From a virus, in the IMG/VR virus record IMGVR_UViG_3300020185_000024, positions 1 to 64,000 of that record: a stretch of DNA of 64,000 nucleotides. The stretch is one strand, 5' to 3'. Positions 49,981-58,513 of this stretch are shown one piece after another; the first letter of the stretch is position 1, and each line of letters begins with the position of its first letter. The notes under the pieces are model-generated. The model was not told where the DNA came from, made no database searches, and was given only the letters and a program-made list of their open reading frames with translations. Made by a program: the position numbers and the translations under genes.

Positions 49981-52505
49981 TGGTAGAAAAAGCACCTATA
50001 TATAAAGCACCTAATGGCGCAAAAGTTATTCAACATGTTGGCTCTATTTATGGAGATACTTTGTTAGATGACATTACTGTACCTAGTCAAAATGGTAGAG
50101 TAGTACAACCTGGAAGGTGTGTAAAGGGAGATGTAGGTAATGCTACTGATATTCAAATAAATCTTTCTAGCTCTACAACAGATGCTATTTGGATAGGCGA
50201 AATCTATCAAAAAGTTGTATTTTTTGCAGACTCATCTCAGACTCACAACTATATACTTAATATAGAGTCATCTGCCAGTGCACCCGCTAGAGTTTACTAT
50301 AGAGGTACTGACGGAGTAATGGCATGTAGAGTTCTTGGTGTTACAAAAAGTATAAGTGACACAGTCAATTTAGATGAATGGAACACTTTTGAATTTTGGT
50401 TTAGTAATACAGAAGCTATTGTTGTGATAAATAGTGGAACTCCAGAAGTAATAGGTACTCATACCACTACAGCTAATTATAATTTTCATATTTTTAATAA
50501 TACTTTATTAGCTTATAAAAGTAACTACACTCCTGCTAAAGTATCAGAATACTTAGTTAGGAATGTAACATTAGGCATAGATTTAATTCATTGGGTTTTT
50601 GATGAAGGGAATGGAGATACTATACATAGTATTGTAGATAATGGATTAGGAACAAATGATGTAACTGGAACTATAATGAATAGGCAATCCGATACTTGGG
50701 TAGAAGATGGAACTATATCTAGTAGTTATGTTAATGATAATGGTTATACGGATAATCTAGGAATAATAGTCCCTGCTGCTTTAAATTCAAGTACGCTAGA
50801 TGCTTTAGGGAATACTCTTGAATATTCTGGCAAAACTTCTTATACGCCTAAAATAGTTAATCAACCTTGTTTAACTTCTGATGGTACACAAACATTATCA
50901 TTTACAAATTTAACAGGTATAAACATAGTTTCTTATGAGGGAACTTCTATTGCTAGTAAAAGTGGAAATACAATTACACTAACTCCTGGTACAATATATA
51001 ATTTAATTTTAGATGATGGTACTCTACTACCTTTACAAGAAAGTGATGGACGCACAGCTTATGCAATAGGTGGTACAGCAGGAAATGCAACTATTATTAA
51101 TTACTTAGCTACTAATTGGACAGATAACACGCAAGATAGTTATGCTAGAAATGCTTTATTAGGCTATAATAATATGTCTTCTTCTGGTAAACTATTTACT
51201 GATTTTACAAATGATTTAGGAGGTGTAGATTACGCTAGTGGTAGTGCTTTAACTCTTTCGCATGACGTTATAAATGGACTACTTAGATTAGAAAATTCAG
51301 ATGTTAATTCTTATTTATATTTAAAGCCTAATAGTAGTATTGCTTCAAGTGGCCCGTCTAGGTGGGTATTTAAAATTAAATTTACAACTGGTAGAGGGAA
51401 TGGTAGTTTTAAATTACTTGCTGCAAATACTAGCTCTTACGCAATAACATTAAATTATACAGATGGGGTTTGGATGGAGTTTGATATTAATCCCCCATTT
51501 ACTTATATAAATACTACCCAATGGAGAATAGAGCCAGTAGGAGGGATGTTGGTTGGAGATGTAATTGAAATGGATTATTGGTATATTGCCAATATTGGTA
51601 AAGTTTCAGTAAAAACTTCAAATGTTTATGAAGATGCTTTAGGTAATACAGCTTCTCACCCTAATCCTGGAGGTAGAAAACTTTTAGAAGGAATAGATTT
51701 AAAACTTAATCCTAATAATGCTCCTGCTTTAGTTCAGGCAGGTATTACCGACACTACCATTATAGGAAGTGAATATGGTAAAAATAATAATATCATAAAT
51801 GGTGAAAATATTTCAAGAGACATTATAGTATATGATAATCCTCCAGATTTTCCTAGAAATTACTGGGATGAATTTAGTTTTAAGGGTGGCTTAGTCTATC
51901 CAAATACATCAGGAACTTATACTAAAATGGCAACTAACTTCATTAATGGTTCTGATTGGTCATTTTCTGGTTGGTTTATTTTTTCTTCTATTTCGGGAGT
52001 ACGTTTAATTGGAAGCAGTTTTGGTTCTTCATTTGTTTTTTTAACAAACGCTTCTATATTAAGAGTAAATCAAGCTGGAGCAAGTGACTTATCTTTTTCA
52101 GTATCTATTCCCTTAGACACTAAAGTTCATATTGGAATAAGTGTTATTGGATTACAAACTAAAGTTTATGTTAATTCAGTAGAAAGTTCTACTGGTGCTT
52201 TAACTGCCACAGATAGCGCTCAAAATTCTTTTGATAGATTTGGGGCAACGAATAGTGGAGTAGCTCAACAAATTAATGGAGTTCAATCTGAAACTGCTTT
52301 TTGGAATACTGGTTTATCCCAAGACGAGTTCAAATATCTTTTTAATAAAGGAAGAGGAAGGTACTCAAATAAAATAAAAGAAGGTAATCTTGTACATTGG
52401 TGGGATTTTAATAGCTTGAAAACACCTACAACTGTAGAAGATTTAAAAGGTATTAATACTTTAACTTTAAAATCTTTTCCTACTGAAAAAATAGTAAACT
52501 TTTAA
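49980..52505 (+). CDS. LamG-domain adhesin-like protein, 841 aa
   Basis: At least two jelly-roll regions. At about 50-230 (TDAIWIGEIYQKVVFFADSS and ISDTVNLDEWNTFEFWFSNT) there is one. At about 655-830 (GSDWSFSGWFIFSSISGVRL to QSETAFWNTGLSQDEFKYLF and HWWDFN) there is a clear LamG/concanavalin-like domain, as in glycan-binding virion proteins. The centre has immunoglobulin-like strands. Probably binds host capsule or surface polysaccharide. Starts on the last base of the previous gene. Confidence 0.65.
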   Translation: MVEKAPIYKAPNGAKVIQHVGSIYGDTLLDDITVPSQNGRVVQPGRCVKGDVGNATDIQINLSSSTTDAIWIGEIYQKVVFFADSSQTHNYILNIESSASAPARVYYRGTDGVMACRVLGVTKSISDTVNLDEWNTFEFWFSNTEAIVVINSGTPEVIGTHTTTANYNFHIFNNTLLAYKSNYTPAKVSEYLVRNVTLGIDLIHWVFDEGNGDTIHSIVDNGLGTNDVTGTIMNRQSDTWVEDGTISSSYVNDNGYTDNLGIIVPAALNSSTLDALGNTLEYSGKTSYTPKIVNQPCLTSDGTQTLSFTNLTGINIVSYEGTSIASKSGNTITLTPGTIYNLILDDGTLLPLQESDGRTAYAIGGTAGNATIINYLATNWTDNTQDSYARNALLGYNNMSSSGKLFTDFTNDLGGVDYASGSALTLSHDVINGLLRLENSDVNSYLYLKPNSSIASSGPSRWVFKIKFTTGRGNGSFKLLAANTSSYAITLNYTDGVWMEFDINPPFTYINTTQWRIEPVGGMLVGDVIEMDYWYIANIGKVSVKTSNVYEDALGNTASHPNPGGRKLLEGIDLKLNPNNAPALVQAGITDTTIIGSEYGKNNNIINGENISRDIIVYDNPPDFPRNYWDEFSFKGGLVYPNTSGTYTKMATNFINGSDWSFSGWFIFSSISGVRLIGSSFGSSFVFLTNASILRVNQAGASDLSFSVSIPLDTKVHIGISVIGLQTKVYVNSVESSTGALTATDSAQNSFDRFGATNSGVAQQINGVQSETAFWNTGLSQDEFKYLFNKGRGRYSNKIKEGNLVHWWDFNSLKTPTTVEDLKGINTLTLKSFPTEKIVNF

Positions 52506-52507
52506 CA

Positions 52508-53053
52508 ATGAAAGCAATAATACATACACAAAACATAGCATCTCTAATGACATCAGAGGTTGTGAAAGACCAACTTCTTTTTGGACTTATTCTTAATTTA
52601 ATAGGGGCTCAGACTAATGGTGGTTTACCTAAAGAACATATTCCTGGAAAATTAGTATTTCCTAACATAGATAATAATGACTGCCCTTTAAGTTATTATA
52701 AAACATTTTATAATGAAGATAAAGTAACTATGAGCGAGTATCCTTTGTTCATATATGCTCCAATAGCATTTTTAGAAACAAATGTATTTACAGGTTTACC
52801 TAATGCTACTACATTTGATGAAAATGATAATGAAGTTTCAGTTAAATGGAAAGATTGGAGAGCTGATGAACATTATACTCAACCTTTATATAAAAATGAA
52901 ACTCATTGTATTATAAGCTGTCAGTCTTTTGGTAAATACTTAACAGAAGCTGAAGTAGCAAATATTATTTCCAATGAAGAAAATTCTGGAATAGAGCTAT
53001 TAGGAATAAACGAACTTAATGCTAAACTTAATTTATTTATAGAAGAAGAATGA
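52508..53053 (+). CDS. Hypothetical protein, 181 aa
   Basis: Soluble alpha/beta protein. MKAIIHTQNIASLMTSEVVK and DQLLFGLILNLIGAQTNGGL suggest an N-terminal strand and helix; WKDWRADEHYTQPLYKNETH and the acidic end follow. Overlaps the YiiX-like gene by 4 bp. Could be a fibre chaperone or a small tail component; not recognised. Confidence 0.6.
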   Translation: MKAIIHTQNIASLMTSEVVKDQLLFGLILNLIGAQTNGGLPKEHIPGKLVFPNIDNNDCPLSYYKTFYNEDKVTMSEYPLFIYAPIAFLETNVFTGLPNATTFDENDNEVSVKWKDWRADEHYTQPLYKNETHCIISCQSFGKYLTEAEVANIISNEENSGIELLGINELNAKLNLFIEEE

Positions 53054-53550
53054 AACTATCAGAAATAGAAAATAACATCCGACATGGAGACATCATATTA
53101 ATAAGAAAGAACAGGTTCATAAGCAAAGCTATTTGTACTTGGACCAATTCTTTCTTTAGTCATGTAGGCGTAATAGTCAAACATGGAGATAAATGGTTTA
53201 TAGTAGATTCTAATGAGAAAGGAGTAGATATAGATCCTTTGGTTCGCAGACTTGAAACTACAGAAGCAGTTAGCATATTGAGACCTAAAGCTTCAAAAGT
53301 TAAAATCAATAAAGCAGTTAAAGAACTAGAGAAGTTTACAGATACTAAAACTCCCTATGATTTTTTATTGTTTTTAAGAATTGCTATAGAAACAGCTATA
53401 AAAGTGAAACTAAATTTTAACACTAAAGGTTTTACTTGTTCAGAGTTCTCAGCATTATATCTATCTTTGTTGTCTTTTAATCACGGGTTAAAAGAAAATT
53501 GTATACCTCAAGAGTTTGCAAAAGTATCACAACTTAAAAAAATAATATAA
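53050..53550 (+). CDS. YiiX-like permuted NlpC/P60 papain-fold hydrolase
   Basis: 166 aa. RHGDIILIRKNRFISKAICT then FFSHVGVIVKHGDKWFIVDS (with H38), and GFTCSEFSALYL with C130 late in the chain. His before Cys is the permuted order of YiiX/YaeF-type NlpC/P60 proteins. Substrates could be peptidoglycan peptides or lipid amides. It heads the lysis region, so a cell-wall role is likely, but no signal peptide is visible. Ends on TAATG with the next small gene. Confidence 0.7.
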   Translation: MKLSEIENNIRHGDIILIRKNRFISKAICTWTNSFFSHVGVIVKHGDKWFIVDSNEKGVDIDPLVRRLETTEAVSILRPKASKVKINKAVKELEKFTDTKTPYDFLLFLRIAIETAIKVKLNFNTKGFTCSEFSALYLSLLSFNHGLKENCIPQEFAKVSQLKKII

Positions 53551-53663
53551 TGAGTAGACTAAAAGAGCTAAAAGCAACAGAAAATGCTTATACTGATAGC
53601 AATTATATAGAAAGTAAAAATGATAAATATTACTTAAGTACCGCAAGAATTTTAAAACAATAA
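53550..53663 (+). CDS. Small protein, 37 aa
   Basis: Starts on the TAATG overlap with the YiiX-like gene and ends on a TAATG overlap with the next gene. Sequence begins MSRLKELKATENAYTDSNYI; helical start and polar end. Double coupling supports translation. Confidence 0.55.
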   Translation: MSRLKELKATENAYTDSNYIESKNDKYYLSTARILKQ

Positions 53664-54034
53664 TGATGAATTTACTATTTTTTTCTCTTGAACAAATTGT
53701 AGAAGCTGTATCTACTATAGGTTTATCTGCAACTTTAATATTATTGTTAGTAGGAGGATTAATACTCGGCATATGGAAAAGTGTTCCTATACTATATGAC
53801 AGAATAATCAACAAACAAGTAGAAACTGACGAAAAACAAAATTTGACAATTAAAGAGCTAGAAGAAAAAGTCATAGCTATTCAAATAGAAACTCAAAGCA
53901 TATTAAAAGATATAGCCTCTAATAAAGATATTTCTGATGAAAAACATACTTCTTTGATCACTAGGTTAATAGCTTTAGAGTTAGCAGTTACTAAATTGAC
54001 TGATTACATATTAACAGCTTCTTTAAATAAATAA
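53663..54034 (+). CDS. Holin-like membrane protein with coiled coil, 123 aa
   Basis: One N-terminal membrane segment (about 17-40, VSTIGLSATLILLLVGGLIL) preceded by a short periplasmic stretch, then a long charged coiled coil (48-120) ending in a less polar stretch. Resembles single-TM holin/XhlA-type proteins rather than multi-span holins. Its place between the YiiX-like and M15 peptidase genes supports a role in lysis. An alternative is a tail-associated tether. Confidence 0.55.
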   Translation: MMNLLFFSLEQIVEAVSTIGLSATLILLLVGGLILGIWKSVPILYDRIINKQVETDEKQNLTIKELEEKVIAIQIETQSILKDIASNKDISDEKHTSLITRLIALELAVTKLTDYILTASLNK

Positions 54035-54038
54035 ACCT

Positions 54039-54488
54039 ATGAAAGAATTATCTTTACATGAAAAGGTAGACTTCATTATAAAACAAGATGTTTTAAAAAG
54101 AGTAGCACCTATATCAGAAAAAGAACAATTAGAATTAATTGATAAACTTTGCGATGGATATAGCGTTATAGATGTTAGCTGGACAGGACCATCTTATAGT
54201 ATAGACCAAAAACTTTCTTTATCTTTTTATGAAAATATAGGCTACACAAAAGAAGACATTGAATCTTATCAAAATGGAACTTTTGATAGAGCAGATAAAA
54301 AAGCTTTAAATACTCTAGCATTTGATTTAAAATATACTTTAATGAATAATAAAGTAAGTAAAGGAAATTTAAATGTTAAAAGAGAAAATGAAAATAAAAT
54401 AGCACATGTAATGTATAAATATTGTCCTATTAAAGTAGATAGTCGAGGAAGAGTAACTAAAATTATAGGAGTCCAATATATATTGTAA
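54039..54488 (+). CDS. Hypothetical protein in the lysis region, 149 aa
   Basis: Soluble helical protein (MKELSLHEKVDFIIKQDVLK, then EKEQLELIDKLCDGYSVIDV) with SWTGPSYSIDQKLSLSFYEN in the middle and a basic C-terminal half. Unknown; it might be an endolysin regulator by context only. Confidence 0.6.
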   Translation: MKELSLHEKVDFIIKQDVLKRVAPISEKEQLELIDKLCDGYSVIDVSWTGPSYSIDQKLSLSFYENIGYTKEDIESYQNGTFDRADKKALNTLAFDLKYTLMNNKVSKGNLNVKRENENKIAHVMYKYCPIKVDSRGRVTKIIGVQYIL

Positions 54489-54489
54489 T

Positions 54490-54957
54490 ATGAAACTAAG
54501 TAAAAACTTATCATTAAAAGAAGTAATTAAATCTAACACCGCTACTAAATACGGCATAGATAATAACCCAACTGCAGAGCATTTAGATGCTTTAAAAAAT
54601 ATTGCTATTAATGGTTTTCAACCTTTAAGAGAAGGATTAGGAATGCCAATATTTGTATCTTCAGGATATAGATCTCAAGCATTAAATGATAGAATTGGAG
54701 GAAGTAGTACTTCTCAACATTCTAAAGGAGAAGCTTTAGATGTAGATGCTGACGTATATGGTATAATTACCAACAAAGAAATATTTGATTACATATATGC
54801 TAACATAGACTTTGATCAATTAATCTGGGAATACGGAAATGATAAAGAACCAGATTGGGTACATTTTTCTATGAAGCTAAAAGGCAAAAATAGAAAAGAA
54901 GTTCTTAAGGTTAAAAAAGTAAAAGGTAAAAGCATATACAGTCACTTTAAGCCATAA
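54490..54957 (+). CDS. Endolysin, peptidase M15 family
   Basis: 155 aa L-Ala-D-Glu endopeptidase/D,D-carboxypeptidase-type zinc peptidase. The zinc site is readable: SSTSQHSKGEALDVDA supplies H77 and D84, and DWVHFS supplies H125. PIFVSSGYRSQALND (53-67) is the family block that precedes them. The first 30 residues match the usual Peptidase_M15_3 start (LSLKEVIKSNTATKYGIDN). No signal peptide, so it needs the holin-like protein for export. Cuts the peptide stems of peptidoglycan at lysis. Confidence 0.88.
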   Translation: MKLSKNLSLKEVIKSNTATKYGIDNNPTAEHLDALKNIAINGFQPLREGLGMPIFVSSGYRSQALNDRIGGSSTSQHSKGEALDVDADVYGIITNKEIFDYIYANIDFDQLIWEYGNDKEPDWVHFSMKLKGKNRKEVLKVKKVKGKSIYSHFKP

Positions 54958-54961
54958 ATAA

Positions 54962-55606
54962 ATGATAAATTTAGATTTAGGAAATGTAATTAAAGCTTTA
55001 CTTCCAGTTGGATTAGGAGCATTATTAATGTTCTTATTAATGCAAACTTGTAATAGCAATAAAGAAAATGTTGTAATATCTTCAGATAGTACGCTAACCA
55101 TAATTTCAGATACTATTATAAACATAGATTCTATAATAACTTCTGTAAATAATCCAACTATCATTGATACATTACATGATACAAATTATGTAGATCGTTG
55201 GTTAAAACCTGAAAGTATCCATGACACAATTAAAGATAGCATCTTTATTCGTATTCCTGTTTTGGTATATTCTGATACCATTAGAACAAACAGTAATAAT
55301 ACCTTATGGTATAAAGCTATTGTGGAAGGAGAACTTAGAAAAATAGATTTAGGAGCTATTATTTCAGATACTATTATCAGAGATACAGTTAAAATTGTAA
55401 TTAACAATATCGAAGATAAAACAGACTTATATATAGGAGCAAGACTCAGATATGATTTTATAGGCAGTAATATAGACCAGATAACTATTCCTTTAGATTT
55501 AAATTTAAAGAACAGCAAATGGTCTTTCAATGTTTCACCTGGCTATAATATTGCAAATCAAGGATTTACATTAGGCGGAGGAGCTTCTTATAAGCTAGGC
55601 AAGTAA
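54962..55606 (+). CDS. Spanin-like membrane/outer-membrane protein, 214 aa
   Basis: One inner-membrane segment (about 11-28, KALLPVGLGALLMFLLM) is followed by Cys30. Then comes a Ser/Thr/Ile/Asp-rich beta region with repeated DT/DTI motifs (SDTIINIDSIITSV, IIDTLHDTNY, ISDTIIRDTVK). The end looks like outer-membrane beta strands (YIGARLRYDFIGSNIDQITI, WSFNVSPGYNIANQGFTLGG) closing with GGGASYKLGK. Such a protein could link inner and outer membrane like a unimolecular spanin. Position right after the endolysin supports it. Confidence 0.55.
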   Translation: MINLDLGNVIKALLPVGLGALLMFLLMQTCNSNKENVVISSDSTLTIISDTIINIDSIITSVNNPTIIDTLHDTNYVDRWLKPESIHDTIKDSIFIRIPVLVYSDTIRTNSNNTLWYKAIVEGELRKIDLGAIISDTIIRDTVKIVINNIEDKTDLYIGARLRYDFIGSNIDQITIPLDLNLKNSKWSFNVSPGYNIANQGFTLGGGASYKLGK

Positions 55607-55621
55607 ATAAGTATTTTTTAC

Positions 55622-55629
55622 TACCTTTG
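55622..55629 (+). promoter_or_regulatory. Bacteroidota-type -7 box (TACCTTTG)
   Basis: Exact TAnnTTTG match 25 nt before the metallophosphatase ATG, in the only real gap of this region. Confidence 0.6.
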
Positions 55630-55654
55630 TTATATTATTAATTAAAACTAAAAT

Positions 55655-56572
55655 ATGAATTTAGAGCAAGTAATAAGGAAAATGGAAGTCAATAAAAGTT
55701 ATTTAGAAAATGGCGCAGGTTATTTATCTAAAAAATTTAATTGTCGACCTGACATAATCAAAGAAGCAAAACAAATAATAAGAAATAAAAGAAAGACTCC
55801 AGAAATTAACGAAGATTTATTTAAAGAATTTTTAGAATATGCTAACGCTAAAAAGAAAGATCAACCTAAAAAGAAAAAGAAACAAAAACAATTGCCTCAG
55901 CCTTATCAAGGAGGAGATATAGATAACGTGTTAGTAATAGGAGACTTGCATGAACCATTTTGTTTAGAAGGTTATTTACAACATTGTAGACATGTACAAG
56001 AAGAATTAAACTGTGGAACAGTTATATTCATAGGAGATGTAATAGATAATCATTTCTCTAGTTATCATGAATCAGATCCTGATGGATTTGCTGCAGGTCA
56101 AGAACTAGACAGAGCTATAGATAAAATAGCAGATTGGCATAATGTATTTCCCAATTCTACAGTTCTCATAGGTAATCACGATAGACTAGTATATAGAAAA
56201 GCTACCACAGCAGGAGTATCTAGAAAATGGGTGAGAGACTTAGATGAAGTATTGGAAACACCTACTTGGACTTTTGTAGAAGAAGTTAATCTTCATGGTA
56301 ACAATTACAATCATGGAGAAGGCGGTACAGCAAGAAATAGAATGAAAGTAGAACATCAGTCGCAGATACAAGGACATTTACATTCTCAAGCTTATGTAGA
56401 ATTTTCTGTAGGACCAGATACTAGAATATTTGGAATGCAAGTAGGATGTGGAATAGATAGAAAATCTTACGCTATGGCTTATGGGAAAAACTTTAAAAAG
56501 CCTATTATATCTTGTGGCGCAGTCTTAAATAAAGGACAACACCCGATAGTAATACCAATGAACTTAAAATAA
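55655..56572 (+). CDS. Calcineurin-like metallophosphoesterase with N-terminal HTH-like region
   Basis: 305 aa. The metal-binding motifs appear in order: GDLH (96-99), GDVID (127-131), GNHD (173-176), NHGEGG and GHLHS near 261-266. All residues needed for two metals are present. The first 45 residues look like a helix-turn-helix, and a Lys-rich linker (67-80) precedes the catalytic domain. Genes of this type sit in the same place in crAss-like genomes, just before the tail genes. Its substrate (nucleotide, nucleic acid or protein phosphate) is unknown. Confidence 0.85.
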   Translation: MNLEQVIRKMEVNKSYLENGAGYLSKKFNCRPDIIKEAKQIIRNKRKTPEINEDLFKEFLEYANAKKKDQPKKKKKQKQLPQPYQGGDIDNVLVIGDLHEPFCLEGYLQHCRHVQEELNCGTVIFIGDVIDNHFSSYHESDPDGFAAGQELDRAIDKIADWHNVFPNSTVLIGNHDRLVYRKATTAGVSRKWVRDLDEVLETPTWTFVEEVNLHGNNYNHGEGGTARNRMKVEHQSQIQGHLHSQAYVEFSVGPDTRIFGMQVGCGIDRKSYAMAYGKNFKKPIISCGAVLNKGQHPIVIPMNLK

Positions 56573-56578
56573 AAAACA

Positions 56579-57283
56579 ATGAGTGATATCACACCTAACA
56601 AGATTATATTTGCTACTAGAGAAGACATTAGGAGTTTATCTGATGATTCTAATATAGATGATAGAAACATTCTATTTGAATGGAACAATCAAAGAGCATT
56701 ATACCTTAGAAGAAGTCTAGATGCTAATAGCAGAATAATAGACGAAACCCTTATTCAAGATTTAGGCTGTGTGGAATTAGAATTAGCTCCTGCAGAATCT
56801 TGTTGTGATTTTGATAGCACTTGTAAAATAATAAGAACAAAGAAAGAAATTCCTGCTCCACTTTCACTAAGAGGTGCTACAGGATTAACCAGGATAGGCT
56901 CTATAGATAAATTTTATAGAAACTATTCTATAGTAACTTACGAGAAAGCTTTATACTCAGGCAATGGAAGAGCTTCTCAACTTGCTGTATATGGTTTTTA
57001 CTTAAATGGTAGAGTGCATTTAGTATCTAAGAACCCATCATTGTACAGACAAAAATGGATTAATATCAGAGGACTATTTGAAAATCCAGAAGATATCAGC
57101 TCATTTACCACCTGTGATGGAGATCCATGTTTTACATGGGACAGTCCATATCCTATTACAGCAGATATGGTGGCTATATTAAAACCAGAAGTAGTTAAAA
57201 TATTATTACAGAGATATTCTGTTCCTACTGACAGTTCTAATAATTCTAATGATGACACAGGTAAAGTAGTAGCAGGTAGATAA
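56579..57283 (+). CDS. Neck/tail-module protein, 234 aa
   Basis: Beta-rich protein with a pair of Cys (AESCCDFDSTCK, about 73-84) and a LRGATGLTRIGSIDKFYRNY segment in the middle. The C-terminal 20 residues are Ser/Asn/Asp-rich and disordered. It lies between the metallophosphatase and the IHF-like protein, a conserved order in crAss-like phages. Probably a component of the portal-tail ring stack; the exact ring cannot be named. Confidence 0.6.
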   Translation: MSDITPNKIIFATREDIRSLSDDSNIDDRNILFEWNNQRALYLRRSLDANSRIIDETLIQDLGCVELELAPAESCCDFDSTCKIIRTKKEIPAPLSLRGATGLTRIGSIDKFYRNYSIVTYEKALYSGNGRASQLAVYGFYLNGRVHLVSKNPSLYRQKWINIRGLFENPEDISSFTTCDGDPCFTWDSPYPITADMVAILKPEVVKILLQRYSVPTDSSNNSNDDTGKVVAGR

Positions 57284-57292
57284 AAATAAAGA

Positions 57293-57799
57293 ATGAGAAT
57301 AATATCAGATTACGGAATAAGAGATTATTATAAATACTATGATAAAAACTATTGCGAACAAAAAACGTTTAACGCTTATAATGTAGGAGAAAAACTATAT
57401 AAAGAAATATTAAGAGCTTTCCTAAAAGAAGTAGGAGAACATATGATACAAAACAACTTAGAATTTAAAATGCCTTCTAGGTTAGGAGTACTATCAGTTA
57501 AAAAGTTTAAGCCTTCTTTTAAGACAGACGGAAATGGAAAACTAATTACTAGGTTTCCTATAGATTGGAAATCTACAAATGACTTATGGGCTAAGAAACC
57601 AGAACTAAGAAAAAAGAAATTCATTTATCATTTTAATCTTCATACTGACGAATACAGATATAAGTTTAAATACGATAAGCGAACAGCAAACTATCCTTGT
57701 AAAAATGTTTACATGTTTAAGTTTGCAAGACCTTTAAAAAGAGAATTAGCAGCTAACCTTAAGAATCCTAAATTCAAAGGAGACTTTTTTAAATTATAA
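57293..57799 (+). CDS. IHF-subunit-like protein of the tail module, 168 aa
   Basis: Residues 25-100 follow the HU/IHF order: helices (AYNVGEKLYKEILRAFLKEV), then FKMPSRLGVLSVKKFKP, the beta-arm-like G-x-L-x-V-x-x-F-x-P segment. The remainder is basic. crAss-like phages encode such an IHF-like protein just before the tail tubular gene; it appears to serve in the virion rather than as a nucleoid protein. The whole protein is Lys/Arg-rich and could contact DNA in the neck. Confidence 0.65.
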   Translation: MRIISDYGIRDYYKYYDKNYCEQKTFNAYNVGEKLYKEILRAFLKEVGEHMIQNNLEFKMPSRLGVLSVKKFKPSFKTDGNGKLITRFPIDWKSTNDLWAKKPELRKKKFIYHFNLHTDEYRYKFKYDKRTANYPCKNVYMFKFARPLKRELAANLKNPKFKGDFFKL

Positions 57800-57801
57800 T
57801 T

Positions 57802-58512
57802 ATGCATAACGGAAATTTCATACCTTTAGCTTCTACAATAGAAAAACTATTTAGAGATAACGATTACACCCAAGAAGTAGAACCATATGAAATATATGAA
57901 TGGGCCTACGAAGTATTGGACTATATTGGAGCACCTGAAACTTATAAACCTGCCTTTCATGATATTGTAGTATCTAAGTCTAGAGGAAATCTTCCGTGTA
58001 ATACAAAACAAATACAAGCTACTTTATGGGTTGATAAAAAACTACCTATGAGATATGCTGGAGATTTAATGCATAACTATTATCATTGCGAAAACTCAGA
58101 AGATACTACTTGTGACTCAGATGCAACTTATACAGTTACTAATGGTTACATATTCACTTCATTTAAAGAAGGTACTGTTAGAATGGCTACTTTAGATTAT
58201 TATGCTGATGAAGATGGCGGGCCATTAATTCCAGATGACTATAAAGTAATAAGAGCTGTGTCTGACTTTGTTAGATATAAAATTGATTATAAGCTTTGGA
58301 GAAAAGGAAAACTCAATGGAGATGTATTCCAATATTCAGAAAGAGAGTATTTACATAGCATAGGAGCAGCTAAAACAAGACTTGCTATAGGAACTTATGA
58401 TCAAATGAGATCTATAGCTAATAACAGCTTAAGATTAATTCCTAAGCTTAATGATTGGGAAACCTTTTTCAAACATACAGGCTCACAAGAAAAAAGAAAT
58501 AATTTAACTTAA
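57802..58512 (+). CDS. Tail tubular protein (P22 gp4-like adaptor)
   Basis: 236 aa. Helix-rich start (IEKLFRDNDYTQEVEPYEIY, then EWAYEVLDYIGAPETY), a beta insertion (SRGNLPCNTKQIQATLWVDK), and a helical C-terminus with IPDDYKVIRAVSDFVRYKID and RLAIGTYDQMRSIANNSLRL. This matches the helical-bundle adaptors that seal the portal in podoviruses. It lies 2 nt downstream of the IHF-like gene and 1 nt upstream of the stabilization-like gene. Confidence 0.7.
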   Translation: MHNGNFIPLASTIEKLFRDNDYTQEVEPYEIYEWAYEVLDYIGAPETYKPAFHDIVVSKSRGNLPCNTKQIQATLWVDKKLPMRYAGDLMHNYYHCENSEDTTCDSDATYTVTNGYIFTSFKEGTVRMATLDYYADEDGGPLIPDDYKVIRAVSDFVRYKIDYKLWRKGKLNGDVFQYSEREYLHSIGAAKTRLAIGTYDQMRSIANNSLRLIPKLNDWETFFKHTGSQEKRNNLT

Positions 58513-58513
58513 T

